Source: Puccinellia tenuiflora | Lineage: Eukaryota; Streptophyta; Magnoliopsida; Poales; Poaceae | Assembly: GCA_012064385.1 (NCBI GenBank) | Contig: QRDG01000855.1 | Coordinates: forward strand, 87,870-151,869 | DNA length: 64,000 nucleotides | Reading direction: 5' to 3' | In this document: positions 33,501-43,692 of the stretch, in pieces | Layout of the letters: every line of letters starts with the position of its first letter | Position numbering within the stretch: the first letter of the stretch is position 1 | Position numbers and translations under genes: made by a program | The notes under the pieces: model-generated | Database searches by the model: none | Told to the model about the DNA's origin: nothing | The model's input: only the letters and a program-made list of their open reading frames with translations

Positions 33501-35617
33501 GCAGATGAAGAGGCTTGTTGACTATTTTGCTAAGCAGTATGGCAAGGTGATTGAGTATCAGATGCTTCCATGCTTGGATTTGAGCAAGAGCAAAGACAAA
33601 CCAAATTATGTGCCCATTGAGCTTTGTATTCTTCTTGAAGGACAGAGGTATCCCAAGGCAGATTTGAGTAAGGAAACCGATAAACGGCTGAAAGCCATGG
33701 CTTTAATTAAAGCAGGTGACCGGAAACAGAATATTATGGATGCGGTGAGAGCTAGAGATGGGCCTTGCAGGTAACTGTTTGAGTTCAAACCCCTTTCTGC
33801 TGTCCACACATTTTTAACCATCCTTTTAGTTAAACCTGTTGCAATATTTAACCGGTACTATGAAAGTAGATTTAATGCTCTCCTTTTTGTTAATACCTTT
33901 ACCAAGGTACACATATTAATATATTCTTGAAAAAGACACTATAGACTGTAATCATTTCATTGTTATGTTTATCAACTCTTGTTCTTCTCTGTTTTGTGTT
34001 CTTGATATTTTGTCATTTTCTATCATACTATTTATTATCTAATTGGCACAATACATACTTGAGAACAGATCTTCATATTTTGTCTGGAAAAATGAAAAAA
34101 GATGGTCTTGTGTACAAAAGAACTGATGTTTGTTATCAGGTACTAATCGCCATTTTATATGCAGGGGAGAAATAGCTCAACAGTTTGGGATTTCTTTGGA
34201 TGTAGAGATGATGGAAGTCACGGGTAGGGTCCTTCCTCCTCCCACCCTGAAAATCGGTGGCACCACAAATGGTCAGCCCAACAAATTCAATGTTGATCAG
34301 AACTGCCAGTGGAACCTTGTGAAGAAGAAATTGGTAGATGGCAAAGAACTCAAGTGTTGGGGCATTCTCGACTTCAGTCATGGGCAATCTCAATCCTGGC
34401 AGAGGCTTGATGGTAACATGTTTGTTGATTATATTGTGAGGAAGTGCTGTGACGTTGGCATTCGGATGTTCAAGGAGCCATGTTTTGTGCATCTGTCAAC
34501 AATGAAAGTACTATCGGATCCACGCAAACTGTATGAGGAGCTTAACAATGCAAAGCAGGCTGCAGTGAAGAAGAACCAGAAGCTGCAGCTCCTCTTCTGC
34601 CCGATGTCTGATCAGCATCCTGGGTACAAGACACTGAAGCTGATCTGCGAGACACAACTGGGGATCCAAACCCAGTGTTTCCTGAGCACTGTCGCAAACA
34701 AACCCCAGGGCCAGGACCAGTACATGTCAAACCTTGCTCTCAAGATCAACGGCAAGCTCGGGGGCAGCAACATCCAGCTCTATGAGCGGCTTCCACTGGA
34801 CACCGGTGCACCTTTCATGTTCATCGGCGCGGATGTGAACCACCCGGGACCCGGTAATGGGGAAAGTCCGTCGATAGCAGCCGTGGTTGCGTCCATTGAT
34901 CGTGCGGCCAGCAAGTATGTGCCCAGAATCCGTGCCCAGCCGAACCGCTGTGAGGTGATCAAGCACCTCGGTGAGATTTGCCAAGAGCTCATCAGTGTCT
35001 TTGAGAAGAAGAACGGCATGAAGCCTCAGAAGATCATTTACTTCCGTGATGGCGTGAGTGATGGGCAGTTCGAGATGGTACTTAATGAGGAGCTTGCGGA
35101 CATGGAGAAGGGGATCAAGGTGAAGGGCTACTCGCCGACGATCACTGTGATCGTGGCCAAGAAGAGGCACCATACACGGCTGTTCCCCAAGGACAGGAAT
35201 GAGGCGCAGTTGAAGAACGGCAACATTCTCCCCGGCACGGTGGTGGACACCGGCGTGATCGACCCTTCGGCATACGACTTCTACCTGTGCAGCCACAGTG
35301 GGCTGATCGGGACGAGCCGTCCCACACACTACTACAGCCTTATGGATGAGCACGGCTTCAGCTCGGACGCCCTGCAGAAGATGGTGTACAACCTCTGCTT
35401 CCTTTTCGCCCGCTGCACCAAGCCGGTGTCGCTGGCGCCGCCTGTCTACTACGCCGACCTGGCGGCGTACCGCGGTAGGCAATACTACGAGGCCATGATG
35501 GCGACCCAGCCCCAGTCGCGCAGTTCGTCGTCCTCAGCCTCCTCCGCGGGTGGTTCTGAGTTTGCTAACTTCCCGAAGCTGCATGTGGATCTTCAGGACA
35601 ACATGTTCTTCATCTGA
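30566..35617 (+). CDS. AGO2: Argonaute of the AGO2 clade, three exons, 1013 aa
   Basis: Exons are 30566-31004, 32621-33770 and 34165-35617, both introns GT-AG, phases consistent (3042 nt). The ATG chosen gives MEYDQGGGRGRARGGGRGG, an N-terminal Gly/Arg-rich (RGG) tail of about 145 residues typical of AGO2-clade proteins. Then come the N domain (about 187-307), L1, PAZ (about 370-490), MID (about 566-740) and PIWI (about 650-975). The catalytic set is D753 (GADVNHP), E793 (RCEVI), D825 (FRDGVSDGQF) and D961 (YYADLAAYR). Asp rather than His at the last position marks the AGO2/AGO3 group. The protein ends DNMFFI. It binds small RNAs and cleaves complementary RNA; AGO2 proteins act in antiviral silencing and DNA-break small-RNA pathways. 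No lesions are seen. AGO2 versus AGO3 naming is by similarity to rice. Confidence 0.95.
30990..32317 (+). repeat. Tandem duplication in AGO2 intron 1 including the exon 1 donor
   Basis: Unit 1 starts at 30990 in the last codons of exon 1 and runs to about 31690; unit 2 runs from 31691 to about 32317. Both start cttctggatccgtcggtaag, so unit 2 carries a copy of the last 15 nt of exon 1 and its GTAAGC donor at 31706. Later landmarks (gaggcgttgacggtt, gcgatcgatca, cccctgttt, acgtatcgagaaagtttt) recur in order. Unit 2 is shorter through several deletions. Confidence 0.88.
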
Positions 35618-36069
35618 CACCGGCTTGTCGGCCGGTGTCACTTAGCTTGGTCGGGTAGAATATATACAAACTGCATGGTATGGCTTGAACTTGTAAACGT
35701 TTTGGTGGTTGCGTCAGTGTGCGTGTACTTCAGGTCCGTGTCTAACTTATAGTTGTGTTGCCGTGTTGGTTGCCTGACCTCTTTTTGCAGTGAGATGTGT
35801 AAAGGCCAGAACGGCGCAGTACATCCTGCTGAAGAAATGTCATGAAGTTCTAGGAAACTTTTGGTTCATTCCATGATCTGTTTTATGACCCGAATGGTCG
35901 GCATCTGTTTGCCCCTTGACATGAAAGGTGGAATCTGGTTCATGAAACAGCAGTTCATGTTCTTGACCTGTTCGTCTGGAACGAGTAAAGCCAGAAAACG
36001 GATGATGTTAAAACTGTTACTGTCTCTTTATCTCTCGCGCTCTTAAAACTGTGTGTTTTTTCTTTTTTA
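35618..36069 (+). other. AGO2 3' UTR and downstream flank
   Basis: About 450 bp after the AGO2 stop. T/G-rich sequence typical of a plant 3' UTR. A clear polyadenylation signal is not certain. A short inverted pair (gacaccggcttgtcggccggtgtcac) follows the stop at about 35615-35642 and could form a hairpin. Confidence 0.45.
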
Positions 36070-36262
36070 GGACCTGTTCGGATCCTCGCCACTCCACAAA
36101 CGCGCTCCGGGAGCAGGTGGACGAACACAGTAACTCCGCGGAGCCGGAAGAGCAGAGCGGATGGAGTTGTAGGCTATTTTCCCGGAGTTAATAAAACCGA
36201 GCTCCCCGTGCTCCGTGAAGCTGGAAAATCTGAAGCGGGCGGGAGAGGATCCGAACAGGCCC
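36070..36262. mobile_element. Harbinger-type MITE, 193 bp
   Basis: Ends are GGACCTGTTCGGATCCTC and GAGGATCCGAACAGGCCC, inverted over 18 bp with one mismatch. Target duplication TTA at 36067-36069 and 36263-36265. It lies just beyond the AGO2 3' end. Confidence 0.85.
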
Positions 36263-37131
36263 TTAGAACACGCGTTAGAGTCTAGATGTGTGTCGTTTTG
36301 TAAAGCTGTCGATGTAACAAATGGATCGGGAATCCACAAGATTTGCGTCCAAAGAGTTCGTTTCCAACTCAGGGCAGTCACAAATCCACAAGAACATGGA
36401 CATAAACTAAAGTAAAGGCAAGCACAACGAATTCAGCAGACACAGCACATGTTTTCTCTTCTAACCGGTTCAATAGTAGTTATAAGTCTTGATTTCAAAA
36501 AAAATATAGTTATAACTCTTTTTTTTGCGAATGAGCTACACGTCTATTACATAAGATCTACTACAGTAACAGATTACTCCTACAAGCTACAGATTATACA
36601 TTTGGTATGCAGACCATACTCGGTTGGCCAGCAAGTAAGCTCGGCACAATCCTCTAGGCAAAGCATGTCCTGATCCAAGATGCATCTGTAGACTCCGGTA
36701 ACAGCCTCATTGGATTGAAAGATTAACAATGCCTGCACAAAAACAATGCTGGTCACGATCACTGGTTTATAGTAGCAAGCCTCCCTTGACTCGAAATTTC
36801 AAAGGACCAAAGGCGAAGAAGGAAGCTGCTGGTTCACGCTTTTTTGTTTCTGCACTTTTTTTTATCTGAACTCATCAACAGTCTGCACATGGTTAATTTC
36901 ATGGCGCAAGCTTCAACTAATTTACCTGCTTCTGCGTATGACATCGAAGAACTTCCGGCGAGCCTTGTGAGGGCGCCTGCAGGCACGGTGAGTCGAGCAG
37001 CGACAGCACCTGCGATGACGAGTTCGTCCGTCAGACATGCCAGCAGATTAGATAGCCACACACAGAACAAACTGAAGTTTTTGAAACAATGACAGTCGGT
37101 GGATGAAAGAGTGTGAAGCTACCTGGTTTAC

Positions 37132-39561
37132 TCAAATATTGAGGTAGATACTGTTGACTTGCGTCCGGCCAGGCTTCCAGTCGCTCCTCTGTAGATTACA
37201 AACATAAGCTCATTAGTTGCTATAGTACAATGCCACCAAATATTAATCGACATGTATGAACTGGAAACTATGCAAATGAAAGGCTGCATGGTGAGTCTAG
37301 TTTACCAGTAAGATACAGTATCCATTCCTTTGCGTCTCTTAATATAACTGCCATTGCGAAAAAGAGAGATTATTTCAGTTCATCAAAGAAAGAGAACATA
37401 TATCATTGACAACAATATATACCAAAATTATACTATGGGGAGAGTAAATATAAATGATAAATATGACCACTTGTCTTGTACATGCATTTTGGTGATCTAT
37501 AACAAAGAATGACATAAGGGATTAATTGTGTGTGTGTGGATAAAGTTTAGTACTGGTTCATAAACAATTGAGGGTGTACAGCTAATTTACCAAGATCGGT
37601 CAGTAGTTTGGTGCGAGGTTTTCCAGCCAGCCTTGGGATGGAACAGAAAACAGTCTGCGGGCCCGGAGCGCCTGCAACGACTTCGGAAGTGAGAAATGGT
37701 AGCGATGCTTGGTGTGCAGAATAATTCATAACTGCATCCCCGTACAGTACATCATCCTCATCATTCTTGAGACAGTAGTTCATTCTAATTTTGCAGGGAA
37801 ATAAACTACAGGGCTAAAATCGTGGCTTGAAAAATTATTATGCACGCATAGCCCCAAGTATTTCAACAATTTACTGCCATTAGAGATCCCTTATTGCATA
37901 AACCAAATGTTTTTATTTGGAAACCAACTGATAAACTAACAGTAAGCTAAAGGTTTAGTGGATGAAAGGAGAGTGGAAGTTACCTTTGCTACATGCTGAT
38001 CGAACTGGATCCCCTTGGCACGGCTTACCAGCTTCCACGCTTCTATCTGAAGATCATATAATTAGTTTATCAGTTGCTATTGTGAAGATCCTAATCGAAT
38101 CAACAAGAAGTTGAGAACAGTTAGAATTGATGACATATATATGAATTAAAAAAATAGAGCTAGAGCAGGAGAGTAGTTGTATACCAACGAGGTCCACCAA
38201 CCATTCCTTGGCCTTAACTAAGGCTTCTGGCATCGAGAGACAGAGCTGGAGAGAAGAAAAGGGATGTTAGTCAATAAGCAGAGTACCATACAGAATAATT
38301 ACAGGCCAGAAAAAAGGCAGCTGTAAGATGTTTGTGACGATGATATCGTACCGCGAGTTAACCCCTGAGAGTGATCACTTGAAGTCGAAGAAGGCAGCCT
38401 GCCGAGACAAATCAAGGAATAGTCTGAGTAACCATGCATTAAGCATGCCTGGAAGAGACTAAAAAAGCAGAACTGAAGAGCATTTCAACTCGTTCCAAGA
38501 AAGTGTATGATGCACATACGTCTTCTTCCTCTGAAGATAAATCCCGGCAACCACGGACGCCGGGACCTGGCCGCCCTGTTTCTTGACGCGGCGCCTCGGA
38601 CGGAAACTAGAAGAAGAAAAATGCAGCAGATTCAGACTGACAGTCAGTCACAGAGTAGGGGAGAACGAGAAACAGAGCCAAGAAGAAGCTGGGAAGGGAT
38701 TAGGCAGTAGCGTGCCTAGCGTGTCCGAATCCGAGGGGAAGCACGTTCTGCGTATTCATCGACCCGCCGGGGCACGGGCGCATATGGTCTTTCAGCTCTG
38801 GAGTCCGATAAACCAAGTCATGAACAATCTGACGCCGCCTCGTGCCTCACGCGCACCAGGTCCACTGAATCCCTGCATTTACGAACATACATGTATGCAT
38901 GAGGATCAACGACACAAACGATGTATTGCTGATATCTCGATGAGTTGATTGGGATGATCGATACCTTAGTGTCTTGGACTCGATGAGGGACGAGAAGATG
39001 GCACGGAGCTTGGCGAGGGCAGGGCTGCTGGGAGTGACGAAGCGGCGCGAGCACACAGTGACGGCCGCGATCACGGAGAGGGACTCCTTTGCCTCGATGA
39101 CGACGTCGTCGATGGCCCTGAGCACGCGGAGGAAGTGGAGGAGCGCGCGGCCGTGGACGCCCAGCGGGCGGTCGGACGGCAGGAAGCGGGAGAGGTAGTC
39201 GACGGCGTCGCTCCACTGGCCGTGGAACGCCAGATGCTGCAGGTGCATCGCGTTCATCAGCACGGCCGTCTCGCCCATCAAGCTGCAATGCATATATGTA
39301 TGAATCAGTCGAGTTGTCCACTGGTATCCAGGCGTTAGCTAGAAGAAATCAGATCAATGGAGGAATCGAGCGGGGGAGGGGCACGTACGCGCGATGGGTT
39401 TGGACGAATTCGTGGCTGAAGAGGAAGTGGATGAGTCGACGCTGCCGGAGCCGCGACACGCAGGGGTACTCCGCCAAACGCTTGCGCTTGCGGCTGCCGA
39501 TCGGGAAGCCGAACTCGCCGGAGCGCCTCCCCGGAAGGAGACCTTGCCTTCGAGACGTCAT
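37132..39561 (-). pseudogene. Grass-specific LisH/CTLH-like multigene-family member, frameshifted
   Basis: Proposed minus-strand exons: 39561-39389, 39282-38965, 38872-about 38735, 38606-38520, 38398-38352, 38245-38185, 38046-37984, 37671-37591, 37337-37306 and 37188-37132. The start MTSRRQGLLPGRR leads to EYPCVSRLRQRRLIHFL, the family hallmark, and WSDAVDYLSRFLPSD. An extra base at 38832 shifts the third exon, ending translation at 38818 after 181 residues. The other frame continues with family-like LVYRTPELKDHM and NVLPLGFG. After that exon no GT donor is seen. The last five exons agree in phase and read EALVKAKEWLVDLVD, PRLAGKPRTKLL and RSDWKPGRTQVN before a stop. The family is of unknown function and large in Triticeae. 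It could still be expressed as the short 181-residue form. Confidence 0.65.
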
Positions 39562-40152
39562 CTTGGAGGGAGGGAGGGAGCTAGTTAGGGAGGAGAAAAC
39601 GCCGGGGCGTGGCACGTATATATTGACGGGAACGGCGGCCCCACACATTTTTTTTTTATCAACAGAAAACCCCTCAGCTTTCAAGTCAAATACTGACCTC
39701 CGTAGAGCGAAATATTTCGCCTCTGAAATTTTCAAAGAATTTTGGAATTTTCCGAGCAAATTACATACAAAATTAAACAACTTTTGAGGCAGACACGTAT
39801 TTGGGTGAGCATATATTAAAAATTCCGTTGAGTATCTCAGAGAAATTGTAAAACTCTGCCTTCACAATCCCGCCCCCAAAAAATACAAATATTGAATTAG
39901 TACTACTAAATCGTTTTTACCATAAAGGTAGAGAAATAAGATATTATGTTCCATATCAGAGGAGCACGCAGCTAACTTTGTTTTTTGCCGAAAAGTTTCA
40001 CCGATCTATTGATAATCATCCACAATAATACAAAAAGAGTCCAAAAAATAATAAAAATTATTAAAAAGTATAAAAGGCAAAAACATCCAAGTGTGCTGCG
40101 AGCACACATGCTTCCTTTTTCAAAAACTATTTTTGCATTCATCTGACAAATA
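39562..40152. other. Promoter side of the minus-strand gene and intergenic DNA
   Basis: About 590 bp. On the minus strand GTATATATA (about 39617) lies 55 bp upstream of the ATG and is a plausible TATA element. The rest is AT-rich without coding features. Confidence 0.4.
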
Positions 40153-40311
40153 CTCCATCCGTTCCATAATATAAGATGTTTTAGACATTTCACATGTTTT
40201 CTAGATTCGGACTAAAAGTAGTGTACATATACACTAAAACATGTCTAGATACATCTGTCCCACTTTCTATTTGTAAAAGCTACAACATCTTATATTTAGG
40301 AACGGAGGGAG
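40153..40311. mobile_element. Stowaway MITE (Tc1/mariner type), 159 bp
   Basis: Starts CTCCATCCGTTCC and ends GGAACGGAGGGAG, the canonical Stowaway terminal repeat of cereals, with TA duplication at 40151-40152 and 40312-40313. The inner parts (ataatataagatgtttta / acaacatcttatatt) are also inverted. Confidence 0.95.
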
Positions 40312-40313
40312 TA

Positions 40314-41417
40314 ATATAAAAAATCTCACATGCAAATGGAGCGAATTGCACAAACCACCACCCGTTGGTGTTGTTTTTGCGCAAAACACATATTCTACCG
40401 GTTGGTTACACAAAACACCATCTACTGGGTGCGCCTCCAATATGTAACATCTTCATTCCCCCAGCGTATGCTCCCTAACCGCCTCACCATTCTCCATATC
40501 CAAAACCCTCGCCGTCGATAGGAACGGTCCATAGGTTGGGTAAATAGGGCGACGCCCTGGCTCCGAGCGGAGAAGGACCCAAATACTAAAATATATAAGT
40601 AAACAATATATACCGTTATCTATTATGCATAAGATACAATTGAATATCTAAAAAGGTGAAATGCTCAATTTACAGGATCAACTCCACACCACAGACCGTG
40701 AATCACGTACGGTAAACCAAGTAAATAGTATGCGGAAAGTTGAATATGCTAGTATCTCTCATGTGGAAGTTCTACATTTTGTACCGGAATCCGATTAAAA
40801 AAAAGATCGTTTGTACATTTTTTTGTTCTAAAAGTTGGTGGGGGCACTCGATTACAATAGATGATAATCATTGATTACACAAATCGATGTTATTTTAATA
40901 ACTAAGTACAAAGCATACACACCTTGTCAACTTATTACTAAATCCATTACAAGTTATAAGACATATTTGACCGCGAAAAGACTTCAACAAATCATGCCAA
41001 TGTATACTCTAGAAATTATATGAATATGCTTATCTAATCATATACTAGAAACCACTATCGAGATATTTGTTAGATCATACCCTTTAGAGATCATTGCCCA
41101 AAAGAATTATACACTATATACAATTTTTAAAAGTTGATTCAAGATGAAACTTCTGTTACAAAATAAAGTTAAAATTTAGCCGAATGCAGAATTATTTTCA
41201 GTGATACATTACAACCTTATACCAAAGAACACTACAACTGGTACTTTGTAGCACTTCTAGATATTTGGTTAAATATGCCAAATAAGTAACATAAAATTGT
41301 ACTAATTAATATCGTAGAATGCTAAAAATAAGTCTATAGAAGTTTAGATTTTTTTAAAGTATAGAAGTTTAATATAAATTCCATAATTATTGTTTTCGCC
41401 GCGAGTATCGGCTTCCT
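40314..41417. other. Intergenic DNA, AT-rich
   Basis: About 1.1 kb. Near 40340-40435 short direct repeats (cacaaaccacc, acaaaacaccat, ccgttggt/ccggttgg) occur. No gene is supported. Confidence 0.4.
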
Positions 41418-41776
41418 TAACCGCCTGCGGAACCTTCACGGTCACAAAATATTTGAAGGCAAGCGTCTTCAATACTGGGGCATTCTCGATTTCAATGCAA
41501 GGCCATCTCACTTGAGGCAGAAGTGCTTTATGTGAATGCATTGACCATCTCGTCAGAAAATGCAATACATTTGGTATTGGTATTGACCTGACCCATCCTT
41601 TATGTAGATGTCAGAAATGTCAGTGCTATCCAATCTTCAAAAATGTACGTGAAGAGCTTAACAAGATGAACGAGGCTGTGATCTTGTGACTGAGAAGCTT
41701 AATGGGAAGAAGCTGCAGCTCCTCTCCTGCCCGATGTCTGACCATCATCCTGGTTACAAGACATTGAGGGGGAGTA
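41418..41776 (+). pseudogene. AGO2-like pseudogene, MID-region fragment
   Basis: Translated in shifting frames, this matches the MID and start of PIWI of the AGO2 gene at 30.6-35.6 kb. Recognisable pieces are GKRLQYWGILDF, IDHLVRKC, REELNK and KLQLLSCPMSDHHPGYKTL. Stops and frameshifts separate them. The last piece is most alike (aagctgcagctcctct then cctgcccgatgtctga). The intron-like upstream exons are not found. It appears to be the remains of a neighbouring AGO2-clade paralogue, as the AGO2/AGO3 pair of rice would suggest. Confidence 0.8.
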
Positions 41777-42102
41777 TTGTTTCTATTCTCGAGCTCACAT
41801 GCTCTTGCCTGATTAAAAAATTTGAAAAAATAGTAAATTATTTCAAAAGTTCTTATTTTTTTGGGTGATGAACAAGCACATCTTTTCTAAATAGGTGTAA
41901 AGTTTCATGATGAAATGATATGTGTGGTGCTAACATATTTTTTAAATCTCATTTTGGCCACTGAGCACCACAAATTTCATTTGACCACGAATCTTAGAAA
42001 ATATGTAGAAAAATTGTATATGTTTGCACCAAAAAAATTCAGAATTTTTGGAATGTTATACATTTGGTGCTAAAGCGCTACACTAGGACTTAGAAATTTT
42101 TC

Positions 42103-42720
42103 GGCCAAAATTCGACCATAAATTTAATATTTTTAGAAAAAATTGAAAAATTTCCAGTAATTCATGTCATATATATAAGCAATCTGGATAAGTTTGAACC
42201 AATTTGGGTGGGTGAATTGAGAGAAACCTTGATTTGAATGTTCAGTTTCAATTTTTAGCCGAAAATTTAAATTTCTAGAAAAAATTGAAAAAAATCGTGT
42301 AATTCAAGTCCATATATATAAGCAATCTGGGAAAGTTTGAACCAATTTGTATGGGTGGATTGAGAGAAAAATTAATTTGAATGTTCAGTTTCAATGTTTA
42401 GCCGGAAATTTAAAGTTTTCGGAAAAAAATGGAAAATTCCCGTAATTCAAATCCACATATATAAGCAATCTTGAAAAGTTTTAATCAATTTAGGTGGGTG
42501 GATTGAGAGAAACATTGATTTGAATGTTCAGTTTCAAATTGTGGCCAAACTTTGAATTGTCGGCTAAACTTTGAAACTGAACATTCAAATCAATATTTTT
42601 CGCAATTCACCCACCCAAATTAGTTCAAACTTTCCCAGATTATTTATATATATGAACTTGAATTACTGGAATTTTTTCAATTGTTTCTGAAAATATTAAA
42701 TTTTTGGTCAAATTTTGGCC
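42103..42720. repeat. Three direct copies plus one inverted copy of a 143-bp repeat (hairpin)
   Basis: Units at about 42112-42258, 42259-42400 and 42401-42544 share tttgaatgttcagtttcaa, gattgagagaaa and catatatataagcaatct. From about 42563 to 42720 the same sequence is inverted (ttgaaactgaacattcaaat ... ggtcaaattttggcc). The outer ends, ggccaaaattcgacc and its inverse, pair. The whole could fold as a long hairpin. It lies exactly between the two AGO2-like fragments. Confidence 0.75.
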
Positions 42721-42757
42721 GACCTTGCGGCCTACTGTGGTAGGGGATTCTGCCTAT
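42718..42757 (+). pseudogene. AGO2-like pseudogene, C-terminal scrap
   Basis: Thirteen codons read ADLAAYCGRGFC, matching the AGO2 PIWI end ADLAAYRGR including the catalytic Asp position. About 185 codons between this and the fragment ending at 41776 are missing, replaced by non-AGO sequence. The short length makes this tentative, but position and order support it. Confidence 0.6.
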
Positions 42758-43692
42758 TGAATAAAATCCTACTTTCCCACTCAAAAAGGAAAAATCCTTT
42801 TCCTTTTTCTTCTTCTCTATGGGAATTGGGAGGCACACCTAAATTTTCTTCTTGCCGAACCATTCAAAGGAAATCTCTGAAATTTCTACTTCTTTTTATT
42901 TATGTTTCCTATTGATTTTATTTCAATTACTTTTCACTGGTAGCCTTCAATTGTTTCATGCACAATTGTTTCCTTGATAATTTGCTTCTTGTTGTTCAAT
43001 AGTCGTTAAAAATAAATAAATAAATATATATATACTTCTACTTGCCTCACGAACAAAACTTACGAGAGGCATCTGCCTCTTCAAAATGCATAGGAGAAAA
43101 TGATTGTCACCACCTCACGCCTACTGCCCTATTCAAAATTTCAAATAGAGGGATGAATATATTTGTTTACATATTATCAGATGCTAGCGTAGATACGCTT
43201 TTTCGCCGTTCAAACAAGCACAAAATCATTTTATTAAACACAACCCAGAATAATTGGCAGTTTGCACAGATGCAATTACTAAGAGTTTCATACAGCTTTC
43301 TACGACGCAAGACACACGCATCTATCTGCAACTGAGTGTACAGCAGGAAGGCATGGAGTGCTAGGCAAATTTACAATCCAATTACACAGACCAAAAAATC
43401 TGACAGTGTCTCAGCATTCACTTGTTGAAATGCATGAGAATATCCATTTACATCATGTTATTGAGATGATCGCGCTCAAATTACAGTCGCCTATGCACAG
43501 ATTTGTAAGAATATGATCTTGTGATCAATGAAAGAACACTGCTAACTCCAATACATTGCTCTCTTGGAAAGAGATGGCATGGTAAAGGCATAATTAGCCT
43601 ACCAGAAGGATATATTCATTTGGTCTGTAGAGGCATGACAACGGAATAAACTTGCTTGTATAAGAGAAGAAACATGGCAGCCCGTGACATGT
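42758..43692. other. Intergenic DNA and 3' flank of the coiled-coil gene
   Basis: About 0.9 kb, AT-rich. No gene is supported. The part nearest 43692 is probably the 3' UTR of the minus-strand gene. Confidence 0.4.

Noticed and set aside
34727..35482. A 251-codon minus-strand frame opposite AGO2 exon 3
   Set aside because: It is antisense to the PIWI domain, whose conserved motifs account for the open frame.
41344..41565. A minus-strand frame over the AGO2-like fragment
   Set aside because: It is antisense to the pseudogene, and the plus strand matches AGO2 in content and order.
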